Positions 43,341 to 52,792 of a DNA stretch of 64,000 bases are shown one piece after another. The position numbers and the translations under genes were made by a program. Source of the DNA: Polaribacter sp. SA4-12. Lineage in GTDB: Bacteria > Bacteroidota > Bacteroidia > Flavobacteriales > Flavobacteriaceae. The notes beneath the pieces were generated by a model that worked only from the letters and a program-made list of their open reading frames with translations, was not told where the DNA came from and made no database searches. Every line of letters begins with the position of its first letter. The stretch's first letter is position 1. The stretch spans positions 3,453,501 to 3,517,500 of the forward strand of contig NZ_CP019334.1 in assembly GCF_002163675.1 (NCBI RefSeq). The letters are read 5' to 3'.

Positions 43341-45257
43341 ATGCTAAACGTACACAACTTAACGGTTTCCTTTATGGGAACTGAATTATTTTCAGGAATT
43401 ACTTTTAAACTTAATAAAGGTGATAGAATTGGTCTTATTGGTAAAAATGGGGCAGGAAAATCTACGCTTTTAAAAGTGCTTTCTAAAGATATAGAAAGCA
43501 GTGGTACAATGGCTTTCGATAAAGATGTTCAGATTGGTTTTTTAAGACAAGATATTGATTTTGTTGAAGGAAGAACAATTTTGGAAGAAGCGTATCAAGC
43601 TTTTGAAGAAATTAAAGAAATTGAATTAAAACTCGATGAAATTAATGAGCAATTAGCAACTAGAACCGATTACGAAAGTGAAGGTTACAGTCAGTTAATT
43701 CATGATTTAACAGACTTAACTGAGCGTTATGAATTGCTTGGTGGTTACAATTATCAAGGAGATACAGAGAAAATATTACAAGGTTTAGGTTTTCAGAGAG
43801 AAGATTTTGATAAATTAACTAGTACTTTTTCTGGAGGTTGGAGAATGCGTATTGAATTGGCAAAACTACTTTTACAGAATAATGATATTCTTTTATTAGA
43901 TGAGCCAACAAATCACTTAGATATTGAATCTATTATTTGGTTAGAGAATTTTTTAAAGTCTTATTCTGGTGCAATTGTATTAGTATCGCATGATAAAATG
44001 TTTTTAGATAATGTAACGAATAGAACTATCGAGATTTCTTTAGGTCAGATTTATGATTATAAAAAACCATATTCTCAATTCTTAGTATTAAGAGCAGAAA
44101 TTAAGGAAAAACAATTACAAGCGCAGAAAAATCAAGAGAAAGAAATAAAACAGAAACAGCATTTAATAAATAAGTTTAAAGCGAAAGCTAGTAAAGCTTC
44201 TATGGCGCAATCTTTAATGAAACAACTTGATAAAGTTGAATTAATTGAGGTTGACCAAGATGATAACCAAGCAATGAATGTTCGTTTTGCTATTTCTAAA
44301 GAACCTGGAAAAATTATTGTGGAAGCAGAGAAGTTGTGCAAGAGTTATGGAGATAAGCACGTTTTAGAAGATGTAGATTTATTAATTGAAAAAAATAGTA
44401 AAATTGCTTTTGTTGGTCAGAATGGACAAGGAAAATCTACTTTGGCAAAAATGATGGTTGGTGAAATTCCGTTTAAAGGTCATTTAAAACTAGGGCATAA
44501 TGTAGAAATCGGTTATTTTGCTCAAAATCAATCTGAAGAATTACCACCAGAAAAAACAGTATTAGAAATCATGGAAGATGCTGCAACTGATGGAAACAGA
44601 ATGCGCGTAAGAGATATGTTAGGTTCTTTCTTATTTGGTGGAGATGCAGTAGATAAAAAAGCAAAAGTACTTTCTGGAGGAGAAAGAAATAGGTTAGCTT
44701 TATGTAAATTATTATTACAACCATTTAATGTGTTGATAATGGATGAGCCAACCAATCACTTAGATATTGCTTCTAAAACAGTATTAAAAGAAGCTTTAAG
44801 AAGTTTTAATGGAACTTTAATTGTGGTTTCTCACGATAGAGATTTCTTACAAGGATTAACCTCTAGTGTTTATGGTTTTAAAGATAAAGTGATAAAAGAA
44901 TATTTAGGTGATATTGATTATTTCTTAGAGCAACATAAAATTGAGAACCTTAGAGAGGCAGAAAAAAGAACAGTTGTAAAGGTTGATAAAGATTCTTCTA
45001 AAAAAGAATCACATCAATTATCTAGAGAGCAAGAAAAGCAATTGAAGAAATTGAAGAACAAGCTTTCTAATATAGAAACTGAAATTGCTGATTTAGAAGG
45101 TGAAATTGCAAAAATAGACTTAGAATTAGCACAAAATTATGATGAAGTTTCTGCAAGACCAAACTTCTTTGAAAAATACAAAGCAAAGAAAGCAAAATTA
45201 GATTCTTTAATGGAACAATGGGAAAAGGTAGAAGCAGAAGTTTCTAATTTTTCATAA
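43341..45257 (+). CDS. ABC-F family ATPase (Uup/EttA-like)
   Basis: Cytosolic twin-ATPase protein of the ABC-F group that acts on the ribosome rather than in transport. The 638 residues contain two nucleotide-binding domains, Walker A GLIGKNGAGKSTLLKV and FVGQNGQGKSTLAKM, signatures FSGGWRMRIELAK and LSGGERNRLALCK, and Walker B ILLLDEPTNHLDIES and LIMDEPTNHLDIAS. The interdomain linker is charged, and the C-terminus (540-638) is a coiled coil (LKKLKNKLSNIETEIADLE), as in Uup. A TACTTTTG -7 box lies at 43285-43292, 48 bases before the start. Confidence 0.93.
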   Translation: MLNVHNLTVSFMGTELFSGITFKLNKGDRIGLIGKNGAGKSTLLKVLSKDIESSGTMAFDKDVQIGFLRQDIDFVEGRTILEEAYQAFEEIKEIELKLDEINEQLATRTDYESEGYSQLIHDLTDLTERYELLGGYNYQGDTEKILQGLGFQREDFDKLTSTFSGGWRMRIELAKLLLQNNDILLLDEPTNHLDIESIIWLENFLKSYSGAIVLVSHDKMFLDNVTNRTIEISLGQIYDYKKPYSQFLVLRAEIKEKQLQAQKNQEKEIKQKQHLINKFKAKASKASMAQSLMKQLDKVELIEVDQDDNQAMNVRFAISKEPGKIIVEAEKLCKSYGDKHVLEDVDLLIEKNSKIAFVGQNGQGKSTLAKMMVGEIPFKGHLKLGHNVEIGYFAQNQSEELPPEKTVLEIMEDAATDGNRMRVRDMLGSFLFGGDAVDKKAKVLSGGERNRLALCKLLLQPFNVLIMDEPTNHLDIASKTVLKEALRSFNGTLIVVSHDRDFLQGLTSSVYGFKDKVIKEYLGDIDYFLEQHKIENLREAEKRTVVKVDKDSSKKESHQLSREQEKQLKKLKNKLSNIETEIADLEGEIAKIDLELAQNYDEVSARPNFFEKYKAKKAKLDSLMEQWEKVEAEVSNFS

Positions 45258-45351
45258 CTTTTTAAGTGGCTGTTTTTCTTTTGATAAGTTATACAGCCAT
45301 TTCTATAAAGAGTATTTAGATTTTAAATTAAATATAAAATAAGCCAATTTT

Positions 45352-45374
45352 AGATTCCTGTTTTACAGGAAAGC
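45352..45374. repeat. REP-like palindrome
   Basis: AGATTCCTGTTTTACAGGAA: perfect 7-bp arms TTCCTGT (45355-45361) and ACAGGAA (45365-45371) with a 3-base loop. It resembles the element at 25404-25430 read on the opposite strand. Confidence 0.45.
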
Positions 45375-45443
45375 AAAAGATAAATTTGATTATAATATAC
45401 AAAGTGAAAAAATAAAATAGATTTTTTATTTTTATAACACGCT

Positions 45444-45478
45444 TTTGTATGTTATCAAATTATTATCTTCTATTTTTG
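45444..45478 (+). promoter_or_regulatory. Promoter of the ACC-deaminase-like gene
   Basis: TTTG (45444-45447), 23 bases, TATTTTTG (45471-45478). It lies 19 bases before the TTG start at 45498 and supports that start. Confidence 0.6.
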
Positions 45479-45497
45479 TACCAACAAATTTTTTAGA

Positions 45498-46457
45498 TTG
45501 AGTAACACAAATAATTCTTTTTTCGACACTGATTTTATTTCTGAAAATCAACAAGTTTTTCTTCCAATTTTAGAAGAAAAAAAGATAGAACTTTTTATAA
45601 AAAGAGAGGATTTAATCCACCCTTTAGTTTCTGGTAATAAATTTAGAAAACTAAAATACAATTTAAAAGAAGCTACAAAACTTAAAAAGAAATCGCTACT
45701 TACTTTTGGGGGTGCATTTTCTAACCATATTGCAGCAACTGCTGTTGCTGGTAAATTAGCAGGTTTTAAGACTTTTGGAATTATTCGTGGAGAAGAATTA
45801 GCAAAAAATCTTACTCAAACTTTAGAAGAAAACTCTACGTTAAGAGAAGCATATGAAAACGGAATGAAATTTCAGTTTGTTTCTAGAGAACAGTATAGAC
45901 AAAAATCTTCGTTTGGTTTTATTGAAAAAATGAAGAACAAATGGGGAGATTTTTATTTAGTACCTGAAGGTGGAACAAATTGTTTAGCAGTGGATGGTTG
46001 TGAAGAAATTTTGACAAAAGACGATCATCAGTTTGATTATATTTGTTCTGCTGTGGGAACAGGAGGAACTATTGCTGGATTGATAAAAGCTAAAAAGAAA
46101 CGTCAGAAAGTTATTGGTTTTCCTGCTTTAAAAGGGAATTTCTTATCGGAAGAGATTAGAAAGTATGTTGTTAAAGATGCTAGTTGGAGTCTTCAAAAAA
46201 AGTATCATTTTGGGGGTTATGCAAAATATGATGATGAATTAATAGATTTCATTAACAACTTTAAAAAGGATACGAGTATTCAGTTAGATCCTATCTATAC
46301 TGGAAAAATGTTGTTTGGAATTATAGATTTAATTAAAAAAGATTATTTTGATGAAGGTGCTAAAATATTAGCAATTCATACAGGAGGTCTTCAAGGTATC
46401 GAAGGTATTAACAAACAATTAGAAAAGAAAGAACAATTGTTAATTGATGTTTTATGA
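45498..46457 (+). CDS. PLP-dependent ACC deaminase/D-cysteine desulfhydrase family enzyme
   Basis: Fold-type II PLP enzyme of 319 residues. The PLP-lysine region is LIHPLVSGNKFRKLKYNLKE, followed by LLTFGGAFSNHIAATAVAG, which binds the cofactor, and YLVPEGGTNCLAVDGCEE. ICSAVGTGGTIAGL is the phosphate-binding Gly loop and ILAIHTGGLQG the C-terminal signature. The family splits ACC or D-cysteine; the preferred substrate cannot be read here. The start is a TTG at 45498. It overlaps the next gene by 4 bases. Confidence 0.87.
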   Translation: MSNTNNSFFDTDFISENQQVFLPILEEKKIELFIKREDLIHPLVSGNKFRKLKYNLKEATKLKKKSLLTFGGAFSNHIAATAVAGKLAGFKTFGIIRGEELAKNLTQTLEENSTLREAYENGMKFQFVSREQYRQKSSFGFIEKMKNKWGDFYLVPEGGTNCLAVDGCEEILTKDDHQFDYICSAVGTGGTIAGLIKAKKKRQKVIGFPALKGNFLSEEIRKYVVKDASWSLQKKYHFGGYAKYDDELIDFINNFKKDTSIQLDPIYTGKMLFGIIDLIKKDYFDEGAKILAIHTGGLQGIEGINKQLEKKEQLLIDVL

Positions 46458-47311
46458 AGTTAAGGATTGTACTATATTGTGTTTTTTTATTGCTTTTAGC
46501 AAGTTGTGGTTCTAGTAAAAAAACGAATGAGAGTAAAAAAGATGCTGGTATAGTTTTAAATGAATCGAAACCAGTAAAGTTACCTTCAGTAAATGAAAAA
46601 GAACTTACAAAAAAACTCATAAAGAAAAACCCTAAACTTAATAAACAGACGTTAGCTTATATTAGAAAATATGCGCCAATTGCTGTAAAGGAAATGCATC
46701 AAAATAAAATTCCTGCAAGTATAACTTTAGCACAAGGAATTTTAGAATCGGGTAGAGGAAGAAGCGAATTAGCTTTAAAATCTAACAACCATTTTGGAAT
46801 AAAATGCCACACTCAATGGAAAGGTGAACGTGTTTATCATGATGATGATGAGGCAGGTGAGTGTTTTAGAAAATATCAATATGTAGAGACTTCTTATGAT
46901 GATCATTCAGCTTTTTTAACACAAAGAAAACGATATGCTTTCTTATTTAATTACGGAGCTAAAGATTATAAGAAGTGGGCAAAAGGATTGAAAAAAGCAG
47001 GTTATGCTACTGATAAAAAATATCCAAATAAGTTAATAGGTATTATCGAAAATTATAAGTTGTATGAATTTGATAATGTAAAAAAGAAAGACTTTAAAGT
47101 CAGTAATAAAACAATTAAGAAAGAAGCCGTTAAGAAAGTAACAAAAGAAGCTAAACCTAAATATACTGTTGGTAAGTATTACGAAGTAAAGAAAGGAGAT
47201 ACGCTGTATTCTATTGCTAAGAAATTTAATACAACTGTAGACGTCATTAAAGAAATTAATGCTTTAAAAGACAATACAATTTCTATTGGTCAACACTTAT
47301 TAACAAGGTAA
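46454..47311 (+). CDS. Glucosaminidase (GH73) lipoprotein with LysM domain
   Basis: Envelope peptidoglycan hydrolase, 285 residues. Lipoprotein signal MKLRIVLYCVFLLLLASCGS (Cys18). The glucosaminidase domain (70-210) has IPASITLAQGILESGRGRSE (general-acid Glu) and NNHFGIKCHTQWKGERVYH, then a DHSAFLTQRKRYAFLF segment. The C-terminal LysM (about 240-284) is YEVKKGDTLYSIAKKFNTTV and so on, which binds glycan. It is probably involved in cell separation or wall remodelling and is co-translated with the PLP enzyme gene (ATGA overlap). Confidence 0.9.
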   Translation: MKLRIVLYCVFLLLLASCGSSKKTNESKKDAGIVLNESKPVKLPSVNEKELTKKLIKKNPKLNKQTLAYIRKYAPIAVKEMHQNKIPASITLAQGILESGRGRSELALKSNNHFGIKCHTQWKGERVYHDDDEAGECFRKYQYVETSYDDHSAFLTQRKRYAFLFNYGAKDYKKWAKGLKKAGYATDKKYPNKLIGIIENYKLYEFDNVKKKDFKVSNKTIKKEAVKKVTKEAKPKYTVGKYYEVKKGDTLYSIAKKFNTTVDVIKEINALKDNTISIGQHLLTR

Positions 47312-47318
47312 TTATAGA

Positions 47319-48131
47319 TTACTTATCGTTGCCTTTTATCAGAAGGTTTAATATTTTTTCTACTCCAAAATTATCATTATTATCTGTAGTATAATTTGCG
47401 ATTTTAGTAATGTCTTTATGTGCATTTTTCATAGCAAAACTAAAATCAGCTTCTTTTAGCATTTCGATGTCATTATGATAATCACCAAAAACCATCGTTT
47501 CTTCTTTTGTAATTTGAAGTAGTTTTTGAACTTCTCTTAAAGCATTTCCTTTGTTTGCTTTCTCATCAGAAATATCTAGCCAGTTTTTACCAGAAATTTT
47601 AATAAGAATTTCATCTTCAAACGGTTTTAACTTTGGATAAATGTACTCTTCAGATGAAGTAAAATGATAAATAGCAATTTTTAAAAAGTCTTCAGAATCT
47701 ATTACATCTGTTAAGTCTTCTACAATTTGAAAACTATTATAATATTCTTGAAACAGCGTTATAAAAGCTTTATTTTTAGATTCTATAAAAGCTCCGTCTT
47801 TTCCACATAAAACTACATGAGCATCATTTATAGTCCTTAAAACAGGAATGATTGTTCTTATCTTATCTTTTGATAATGGAGAAGAAAGCAATACTTCTTC
47901 TTCCTTTTTTGCTATACCTCCATTTTCAGCGATGACAAAAATATCATCTTTTATTGCATCCAATTTATTGATAATACTATTGTATTGTCTTCCACTAGCT
48001 GCACAAAAATGAATGTTTTGTTGTTTTAATTGATCGAATAATTCAAAGAATAACGCACTAACTTCTCCTTTAGAGTTTAGTAGTGTGCCATCCATATCAG
48101 AAACTACTAATTTTACTTTTGATAGATTCAT
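47319..48131 (-). CDS. Cof-type HAD-IIB sugar-phosphate phosphatase
   Basis: Haloacid-dehalogenase superfamily hydrolase of 270 residues with a type IIB cap. HAD motifs: KLVVSDMDGTLLNSKGE (motif I, nucleophile Asp), FCAASGRQYNSI (motif II), Lys before GNALREVQKLL (motif III) and MVFGDYHNDIEMLKEADFS (motif IV). It likely dephosphorylates a small sugar or nucleotide phosphate. It lies 26 bases downstream of the LacI-type regulator gene on the same strand and may be controlled by it. Confidence 0.88.
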   Translation of the reverse strand: MNLSKVKLVVSDMDGTLLNSKGEVSALFFELFDQLKQQNIHFCAASGRQYNSIINKLDAIKDDIFVIAENGGIAKKEEEVLLSSPLSKDKIRTIIPVLRTINDAHVVLCGKDGAFIESKNKAFITLFQEYYNSFQIVEDLTDVIDSEDFLKIAIYHFTSSEEYIYPKLKPFEDEILIKISGKNWLDISDEKANKGNALREVQKLLQITKEETMVFGDYHNDIEMLKEADFSFAMKNAHKDITKIANYTTDNNDNFGVEKILNLLIKGNDK

Positions 48132-48157
48132 AGTTTCTTAAAGGTAGTTATTGAAAT

Positions 48158-49186
48158 TTATAAGATTTTTTTTGTAGAATTTCTCTCAACTAAATCTGTT
48201 TTAACAACAATAGTTTCAGGTTTTTTCTTAATCTCAGATTTGTCTTCTAAACGATTAATTAGCATTTCAGCAGCTGTTGCTCCCATAATCTCTCCATGTT
48301 GACTAACTGTTGTCATTCTTGGACTAGAGTGTCTTGCTAAAATTCCGTTTGAAAAAGAAATTACAGAAAAGTTTTCAGGAATTTTATGTCCTTTTTTAAT
48401 AGCAACTTTCATGGCAGCAATCGCAGAAGATTCATCTGTAGCAATAACGCTATCTATGGTGTTGTTTTTAAAGATTGGCTCTAAGATTTGTTCATAATTT
48501 TTATAGTCGTCATCTATATTTATGATTAGGTTTTTTTCAACTTTAATATTAAAATCTTCTAATCCTTTTAAATAGCCTAATTGTCTTCTTCTTCCAATTT
48601 CTAAGTTATTCATTGTAGAGATAAAGGCAATATTTTTATGACCAGATTTCACTAAATATGAAACAGTACTTCTGGCACTGTCAAAATTATCAGTAACTAC
48701 TTTATCACAATTTATTTTATCAGCAACTCTATCAAACATAACAATAGGAGTACCGTTATCTAATACTTCTTGAAAATGATTGAAATTATTTTGAGAAATA
48801 GTTTCTTCTGCAAGAGACAAAATAAAACCATCTATACTTCCGTTAGAAAGCATTTCTATCGTTTCTACTTCTTTCTTAAACGATTCATTAGAAATACATG
48901 AAATTATTTTATAACCTCTGTCGTTCGCTACCTTTTCTATTCCGTTAAAGACTTGAGCAAAGAAATAGTTTAACATATTCGGAATAATAATTCCAATAGT
49001 TTTTGTCTGCCTGTTTTTTAAACTTAAAGCGTTAAAATTAGGTTTGTAATTTTTCTCTTTAGCATATTTCTGAATCTTCTCTTTTGTGCTTACACTAATT
49101 TCATAGCTGTCATTCAGTGCTTTAGATACAGTAGAAATAGAAACATTAAATTCTTTTGCAATGTCTTTTATGGTAAGTCTTTTCAT
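48158..49186 (-). CDS. LacI-family transcriptional regulator
   Basis: A 342-residue repressor-type regulator. The N-terminal DNA-binding domain is LTIKDIAKEFNVSISTVSKA followed by a YKPNFNALSL hinge. The periplasmic-binding-protein-like domain follows (KTIGIIIPNMLNYFFAQVFN, FDRVADKINCDKVVTDNFD, NLEIGRRRQLGYLKGLE, VIATDESSAIAAMK). No sugar catabolic genes adjoin except the HAD phosphatase, so the effector is unknown. A TATTTTTG -7 box lies at 49220-49213 on the minus strand. Confidence 0.9.
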   Translation of the reverse strand: MKRLTIKDIAKEFNVSISTVSKALNDSYEISVSTKEKIQKYAKEKNYKPNFNALSLKNRQTKTIGIIIPNMLNYFFAQVFNGIEKVANDRGYKIISCISNESFKKEVETIEMLSNGSIDGFILSLAEETISQNNFNHFQEVLDNGTPIVMFDRVADKINCDKVVTDNFDSARSTVSYLVKSGHKNIAFISTMNNLEIGRRRQLGYLKGLEDFNIKVEKNLIINIDDDYKNYEQILEPIFKNNTIDSVIATDESSAIAAMKVAIKKGHKIPENFSVISFSNGILARHSSPRMTTVSQHGEIMGATAAEMLINRLEDKSEIKKKPETIVVKTDLVERNSTKKIL

Positions 49187-49245
49187 ATAAATCAGTATTA
49201 ATGTCTAAAATACAAAAATACCTTAATAATAATAGAGAAAACTGA

Positions 49246-50604
49246 TTATTTTACAATTTTATAATATTGAGTGCTTTTTCTAAGTTCAAAAAATAGAAAC
49301 CCGTATAAAACTAAATATTCAAAAGTAACAAACCATAAGTTCTCTTTCCAAGGAGTATTTGCATATGCTTGATAGCTGAAAATGATGACGATAGTCCAAA
49401 TAATTGGAAAACGATATTTAGTAAAAACGGATAGAATTAATGGAGTTGCTAAATACCAAGGATGGACAGTTGTAGCAGTAAAGTAATAAAAGCATAAACC
49501 AAATAATAATGCAGTTATTAATTGAGACATTGATTTGTTTTTTCTGAAAAAAGTGATGATTAAAAGAAATACAATCGTTAAAATGGGTGTTGTTTTTCCA
49601 ATAACTGCAATCTCATTATAACCTCTAAATAAATATCCTATTTCTCTAAAGATATAATAAAAACTTGCATTAAATTCAAAGTTTCTGAACCATAAACCGA
49701 CAGAATTAGCGTAGTTTTCAATAAACTCTGATGAATAAAAAGGAAGGAATAAAATGATTATTGTTCCTAAAATAATTGCATAAAAGATGCTTAAGTTTTT
49801 AATACCAATAAACCAGTTTTTATCTTTTTTGATAAACCATTGATAAAATAAAGGTAAAAACAATAATGGAATTAATTTTACAGAGACAGAAAACGCTAAA
49901 AGAATTGCAGCAAAAGCCCATTTCTGTTGATGCAACTTGTAGAAACTCCAAATTAAGAAGAAGAGCATTACAGGTTCAAAATGTAAATTGCCTGTCATTT
50001 CTATAATAATGAAAGGATTTAAAGCGTACCAAAAGATATTTTTTACGGGTAAATTTAATCGTTCTAATAATTTTTTACCAAAATATAAAATTCCTAAATC
50101 GGCTAAAATAATGATGACTCTTAAAACAATTATAGAACCAAAAACACTTTTGCTTGCAAACAAAGCAGCAATTAAAAAACAAAGCTGATTTATCGGTGGA
50201 TAGTTCGTGTAATGACTTCCATTCATTTCCCCCATTCCGCTGTATAAATTATTAGAATCAGCAATTGGGTGTAATCCTTGTTGAATAAATGTTTCGGGTA
50301 ATGATAAATAAGGGTTTAATCCTTTTAGAATCATGCGACCATCCCAAATAAATCGGTAAAAATCTTGAGATAAATTAGGAATTGCAAAGAGAAATATCAA
50401 CCTAAAAAGAATAACTAAACCAATTAGTGTTGATGTATGAATAGTTTTACTTTTTATCAATAAATAAAAAGATCCAAAGAGTGCAAACCATAAAACAAGC
50501 AACTTGTTAAACTCGGTTCTTTCTAAGTAATATGCAAAAATAAAATAGAGTATTGTACTAATTGAAATTAGTAATACGTCTTTATATTTTGTGAATAAAC
50601 GCAT
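49246..50604 (-). CDS. Polytopic membrane glycosyltransferase (mannosyltransferase-like, GT-C)
   Basis: A 452-residue membrane protein with about ten to twelve spans. The periplasmic loop after the first spans has SQDFYRFIWDGRMILKGLNP, a DxxR-type acidic site seen in GT-C enzymes that use polyprenyl-phosphate sugars, and GEMNGSHYTNYPPINQLCFL. Distal segments are TGNLHFEPVMLFFLIWSFYK and TTVHPWYLATPLIL. It joins the upstream GT2 gene by a TAATG overlap. The enzyme probably uses a lipid-linked mannose or glucose supplied by the GT2 enzyme two genes upstream. Confidence 0.8.
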   Translation of the reverse strand: MRLFTKYKDVLLISISTILYFIFAYYLERTEFNKLLVLWFALFGSFYLLIKSKTIHTSTLIGLVILFRLIFLFAIPNLSQDFYRFIWDGRMILKGLNPYLSLPETFIQQGLHPIADSNNLYSGMGEMNGSHYTNYPPINQLCFLIAALFASKSVFGSIIVLRVIIILADLGILYFGKKLLERLNLPVKNIFWYALNPFIIIEMTGNLHFEPVMLFFLIWSFYKLHQQKWAFAAILLAFSVSVKLIPLLFLPLFYQWFIKKDKNWFIGIKNLSIFYAIILGTIIILFLPFYSSEFIENYANSVGLWFRNFEFNASFYYIFREIGYLFRGYNEIAVIGKTTPILTIVFLLIITFFRKNKSMSQLITALLFGLCFYYFTATTVHPWYLATPLILSVFTKYRFPIIWTIVIIFSYQAYANTPWKENLWFVTFEYLVLYGFLFFELRKSTQYYKIVK

Positions 50605-52097
50605 TATGCTTTAGAAAATATTGATTTAAAAAAAACATAACTAAAACCTACAAAAAGCATAAAGTGGAATGGAAATAATCCAAAATCTCCTCCTTGATTT
50701 CCAACAATAAATGCACTGTACATTCCAAAAACAAAGTAAATAGCAAGTAAACCTTCTAAAACAACATGAAATGATGGTTTTTTCTTGATGTATTTATTGT
50801 TTTTCCAGCCATCCTTTATACTATTAATATTGAATTTTGGTGTTCTAACAAATTCACTCTTTTTACCTAAATGACCTTCTAAAACAGCAATTGTATTGTG
50901 CAAAGAAAAACCCATAGCAATTGAAAAGAAGGTAAAAAATGAACCAATATATTTTATAAACTTCACAAATCCGCTTCCATAAATACTTTTAAACATATAC
51001 CAATAGCAAACAAAAAAGATGATAGAACTAATGATAAAAAAACTCATAACGTAAAAATAATTCTTAAGGTGAGCGTATTCGTTCTTAATGTATAACATTG
51101 GCACGCTTAATATAGCTACCAAGAAAATACAAGTAAACATAGAGCTGTTTAGTAGATGTAATAAACTATGAATTTTAGTTCTAAAAGGAACCGTTTTACT
51201 CATTATTACACGTTTCATCATTTTCTGAAAATTCTCTGCACCACCTTTATTCCATCTAAATTGTTGAGATCTTGCGGCACTAATTACAACAGGTAATTCC
51301 GCTGGAGTTTCTACATCTACAAGGTATTTGAAATCCCAGTTTTTTAATTGAGCTCTGTAACTTAAATCTAAATCTTCAGTAAGTGTATCTCCTTCCCAAT
51401 TACCAGCGTCATATATACATTCTTTTCTCCAAAGACCTGCAGTTCCATTAAAATTAATGAAATGCCCTTTGCTATTTCTACCCACTTGTTCTAGTGTAAA
51501 ATGTGCGTCTAAAGCAAAAGCTTGAATCTTTGTAAGCGTAGAATAATTTCTATTGATATGTCCCCAGCGAGTTTGGACAACTCCAATTTTCGGGTTTTTA
51601 AAATAAGGTACAGTTTGGTATAACCATTCTGATTGTGGTAAAAAATCGGCATCAAAAATTGCAATGAATTCTCCTTTTGCAGTTTTTAAACCTTCTTTTA
51701 ATGCACCAGCTTTAAAACCTTGTCTGTTAGATCTTCTTATGTGTTGGATATCGATTCCTTCTTCTTGAATTTCTTTAACAAGTTTTGCGGTAACTTCTAC
51801 AGATTCATCCGTAGAATCATCTAAAACTTGAATTTCTAATTTTTCTCTAGGATACTCTATTTTGGCGATATTTTTTAACAAACGCTCCATTACATACAAC
51901 TCATTATAAACGGGTAATTGTATGGTAACAAAAGGAATTTCTTCTGAATTTGAGAAATCAAATTTCTCTGAGTTATCTTTTGTTTTACTTGCTTTTATAT
52001 AATTAAAAAGTAAATTTAATTGCGCTAAAGCATATAAAAAAATAAGCACTAACGAAATCGAATAAATTACAATGATGATGTATGATGTTATTATCAC
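50604..52097 (-). CDS. Cellulose-synthase-like GT2 membrane glycosyltransferase
   Basis: A 497-residue processive-type GT2 enzyme. One N-terminal span, then the GT-A domain: PFVTIQLPVYNELYVMERLL, LEIQVLDDSTDESVE, GEFIAIFDADFLPQ (DxD), TLTEDLDLSYRAQLKNW (TED) and the QQFRWNKG motif (QxxRW). About four C-terminal spans follow. Homologues in Bacteroidota are annotated as glycosyltransferases making glucan or glycolipid. The start is GTG at 52097, overlapping the stop of the upstream GT2 gene, so translation is coupled. Confidence 0.87.
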   Translation of the reverse strand: MIITSYIIIVIYSISLVLIFLYALAQLNLLFNYIKASKTKDNSEKFDFSNSEEIPFVTIQLPVYNELYVMERLLKNIAKIEYPREKLEIQVLDDSTDESVEVTAKLVKEIQEEGIDIQHIRRSNRQGFKAGALKEGLKTAKGEFIAIFDADFLPQSEWLYQTVPYFKNPKIGVVQTRWGHINRNYSTLTKIQAFALDAHFTLEQVGRNSKGHFINFNGTAGLWRKECIYDAGNWEGDTLTEDLDLSYRAQLKNWDFKYLVDVETPAELPVVISAARSQQFRWNKGGAENFQKMMKRVIMSKTVPFRTKIHSLLHLLNSSMFTCIFLVAILSVPMLYIKNEYAHLKNYFYVMSFFIISSIIFFVCYWYMFKSIYGSGFVKFIKYIGSFFTFFSIAMGFSLHNTIAVLEGHLGKKSEFVRTPKFNINSIKDGWKNNKYIKKKPSFHVVLEGLLAIYFVFGMYSAFIVGNQGGDFGLFPFHFMLFVGFSYVFFKSIFSKA

Positions 52098-52792
52098 TAT
52101 TTAAAACTGTATTTAAAAATCCAACCTAATATTTTAATACCTGCAAAGATACTTCCTTTTACTGTACCAGAAACTTTAGAAACTCCAATTCTATTTCTAT
52201 ATTTCATAGGTACCTCTACATAACTTAATTTTTGCTTTAATGCTTTTAATTGCATTTCAACAGTCCAACCATAAGTTTTATCTTCCATTTCTAGAGCTAA
52301 CAACTTATTATATTTAATTGCTCTAAAAGGACCTAAATCTGTGAATTTTGCTCCAAAAAAAAGTTTCATTAAAAAGGTTGCTAACCAATTTCCGAAAACT
52401 TGTTGTGGAGTCATAGAACCAGCTTCTCTCAATTCTTTATCACGAGAACCTATTACAAAATCGATATTATCGTTTATAATTGGAGCAATAACTTCTGTTA
52501 ATTGTTCAGGGTAATCTGAGTAATCTCCATCTAAAAAAACAACAATTTCTGGTTTTATCTTTTGTTTACTGATATAATCCATTCCTTTTAAACAAGCGTA
52601 ACCATAACCTTTACGTTGTTCTTTTAAAACAGTTGCACCTGCATTTTCTGCATTAACTTCTGTATTGTCTGTAGAATTGTTACTAATAACAATAACCTCA
52701 TCAACAATATTTGGAATATCATTGACAACATTTGCTATAGAATTTTGCTCATTATAAGCAGGGATAATTACTTTTATAATAGGTTCTGTCAT
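52097..52792 (-). CDS. GT2 dolichol/polyprenyl-phosphate mannosyltransferase-like enzyme
   Basis: A 231-residue cytosolic GT2 enzyme. The signatures are IKVIIPAYNEQNSIANVVND, VIVISNNSTDNTE, GYGYACLKGMDYI, VVFLDGDYSDYPEQL (DxD) and FVIGSRDKEL, then GPFRAIKYNKLLAL and PMKYRNRIGVSKVSGT. Enzymes of this type transfer a hexose from an NDP-sugar to a polyprenyl phosphate, which would supply the membrane GT-C enzyme encoded at the 3' end of the operon. It overlaps the YwqK-like gene by 4 bases. Confidence 0.87.
   Translation of the reverse strand: MTEPIIKVIIPAYNEQNSIANVVNDIPNIVDEVIVISNNSTDNTEVNAENAGATVLKEQRKGYGYACLKGMDYISKQKIKPEIVVFLDGDYSDYPEQLTEVIAPIINDNIDFVIGSRDKELREAGSMTPQQVFGNWLATFLMKLFFGAKFTDLGPFRAIKYNKLLALEMEDKTYGWTVEMQLKALKQKLSYVEVPMKYRNRIGVSKVSGTVKGSIFAGIKILGWIFKYSFK

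Larger units (their letters stand above)
45258..45497. other. Intergenic region after the ABC-F gene
   Basis: It holds a weak hairpin TGGCTGT (45267-45273)/ACAGCCA (45293-45299), a REP-like palindrome (45352-45374) and the promoter of the next gene (45444-45478). No ORF was seen. Confidence 0.5.

Noticed and set aside
47319..49186. Sugar-utilisation locus suggested by LacI regulator and HAD phosphatase
   Set aside because: There is no SusC/SusD pair, sugar kinase, transporter or glycoside hydrolase adjoining on the same strand.
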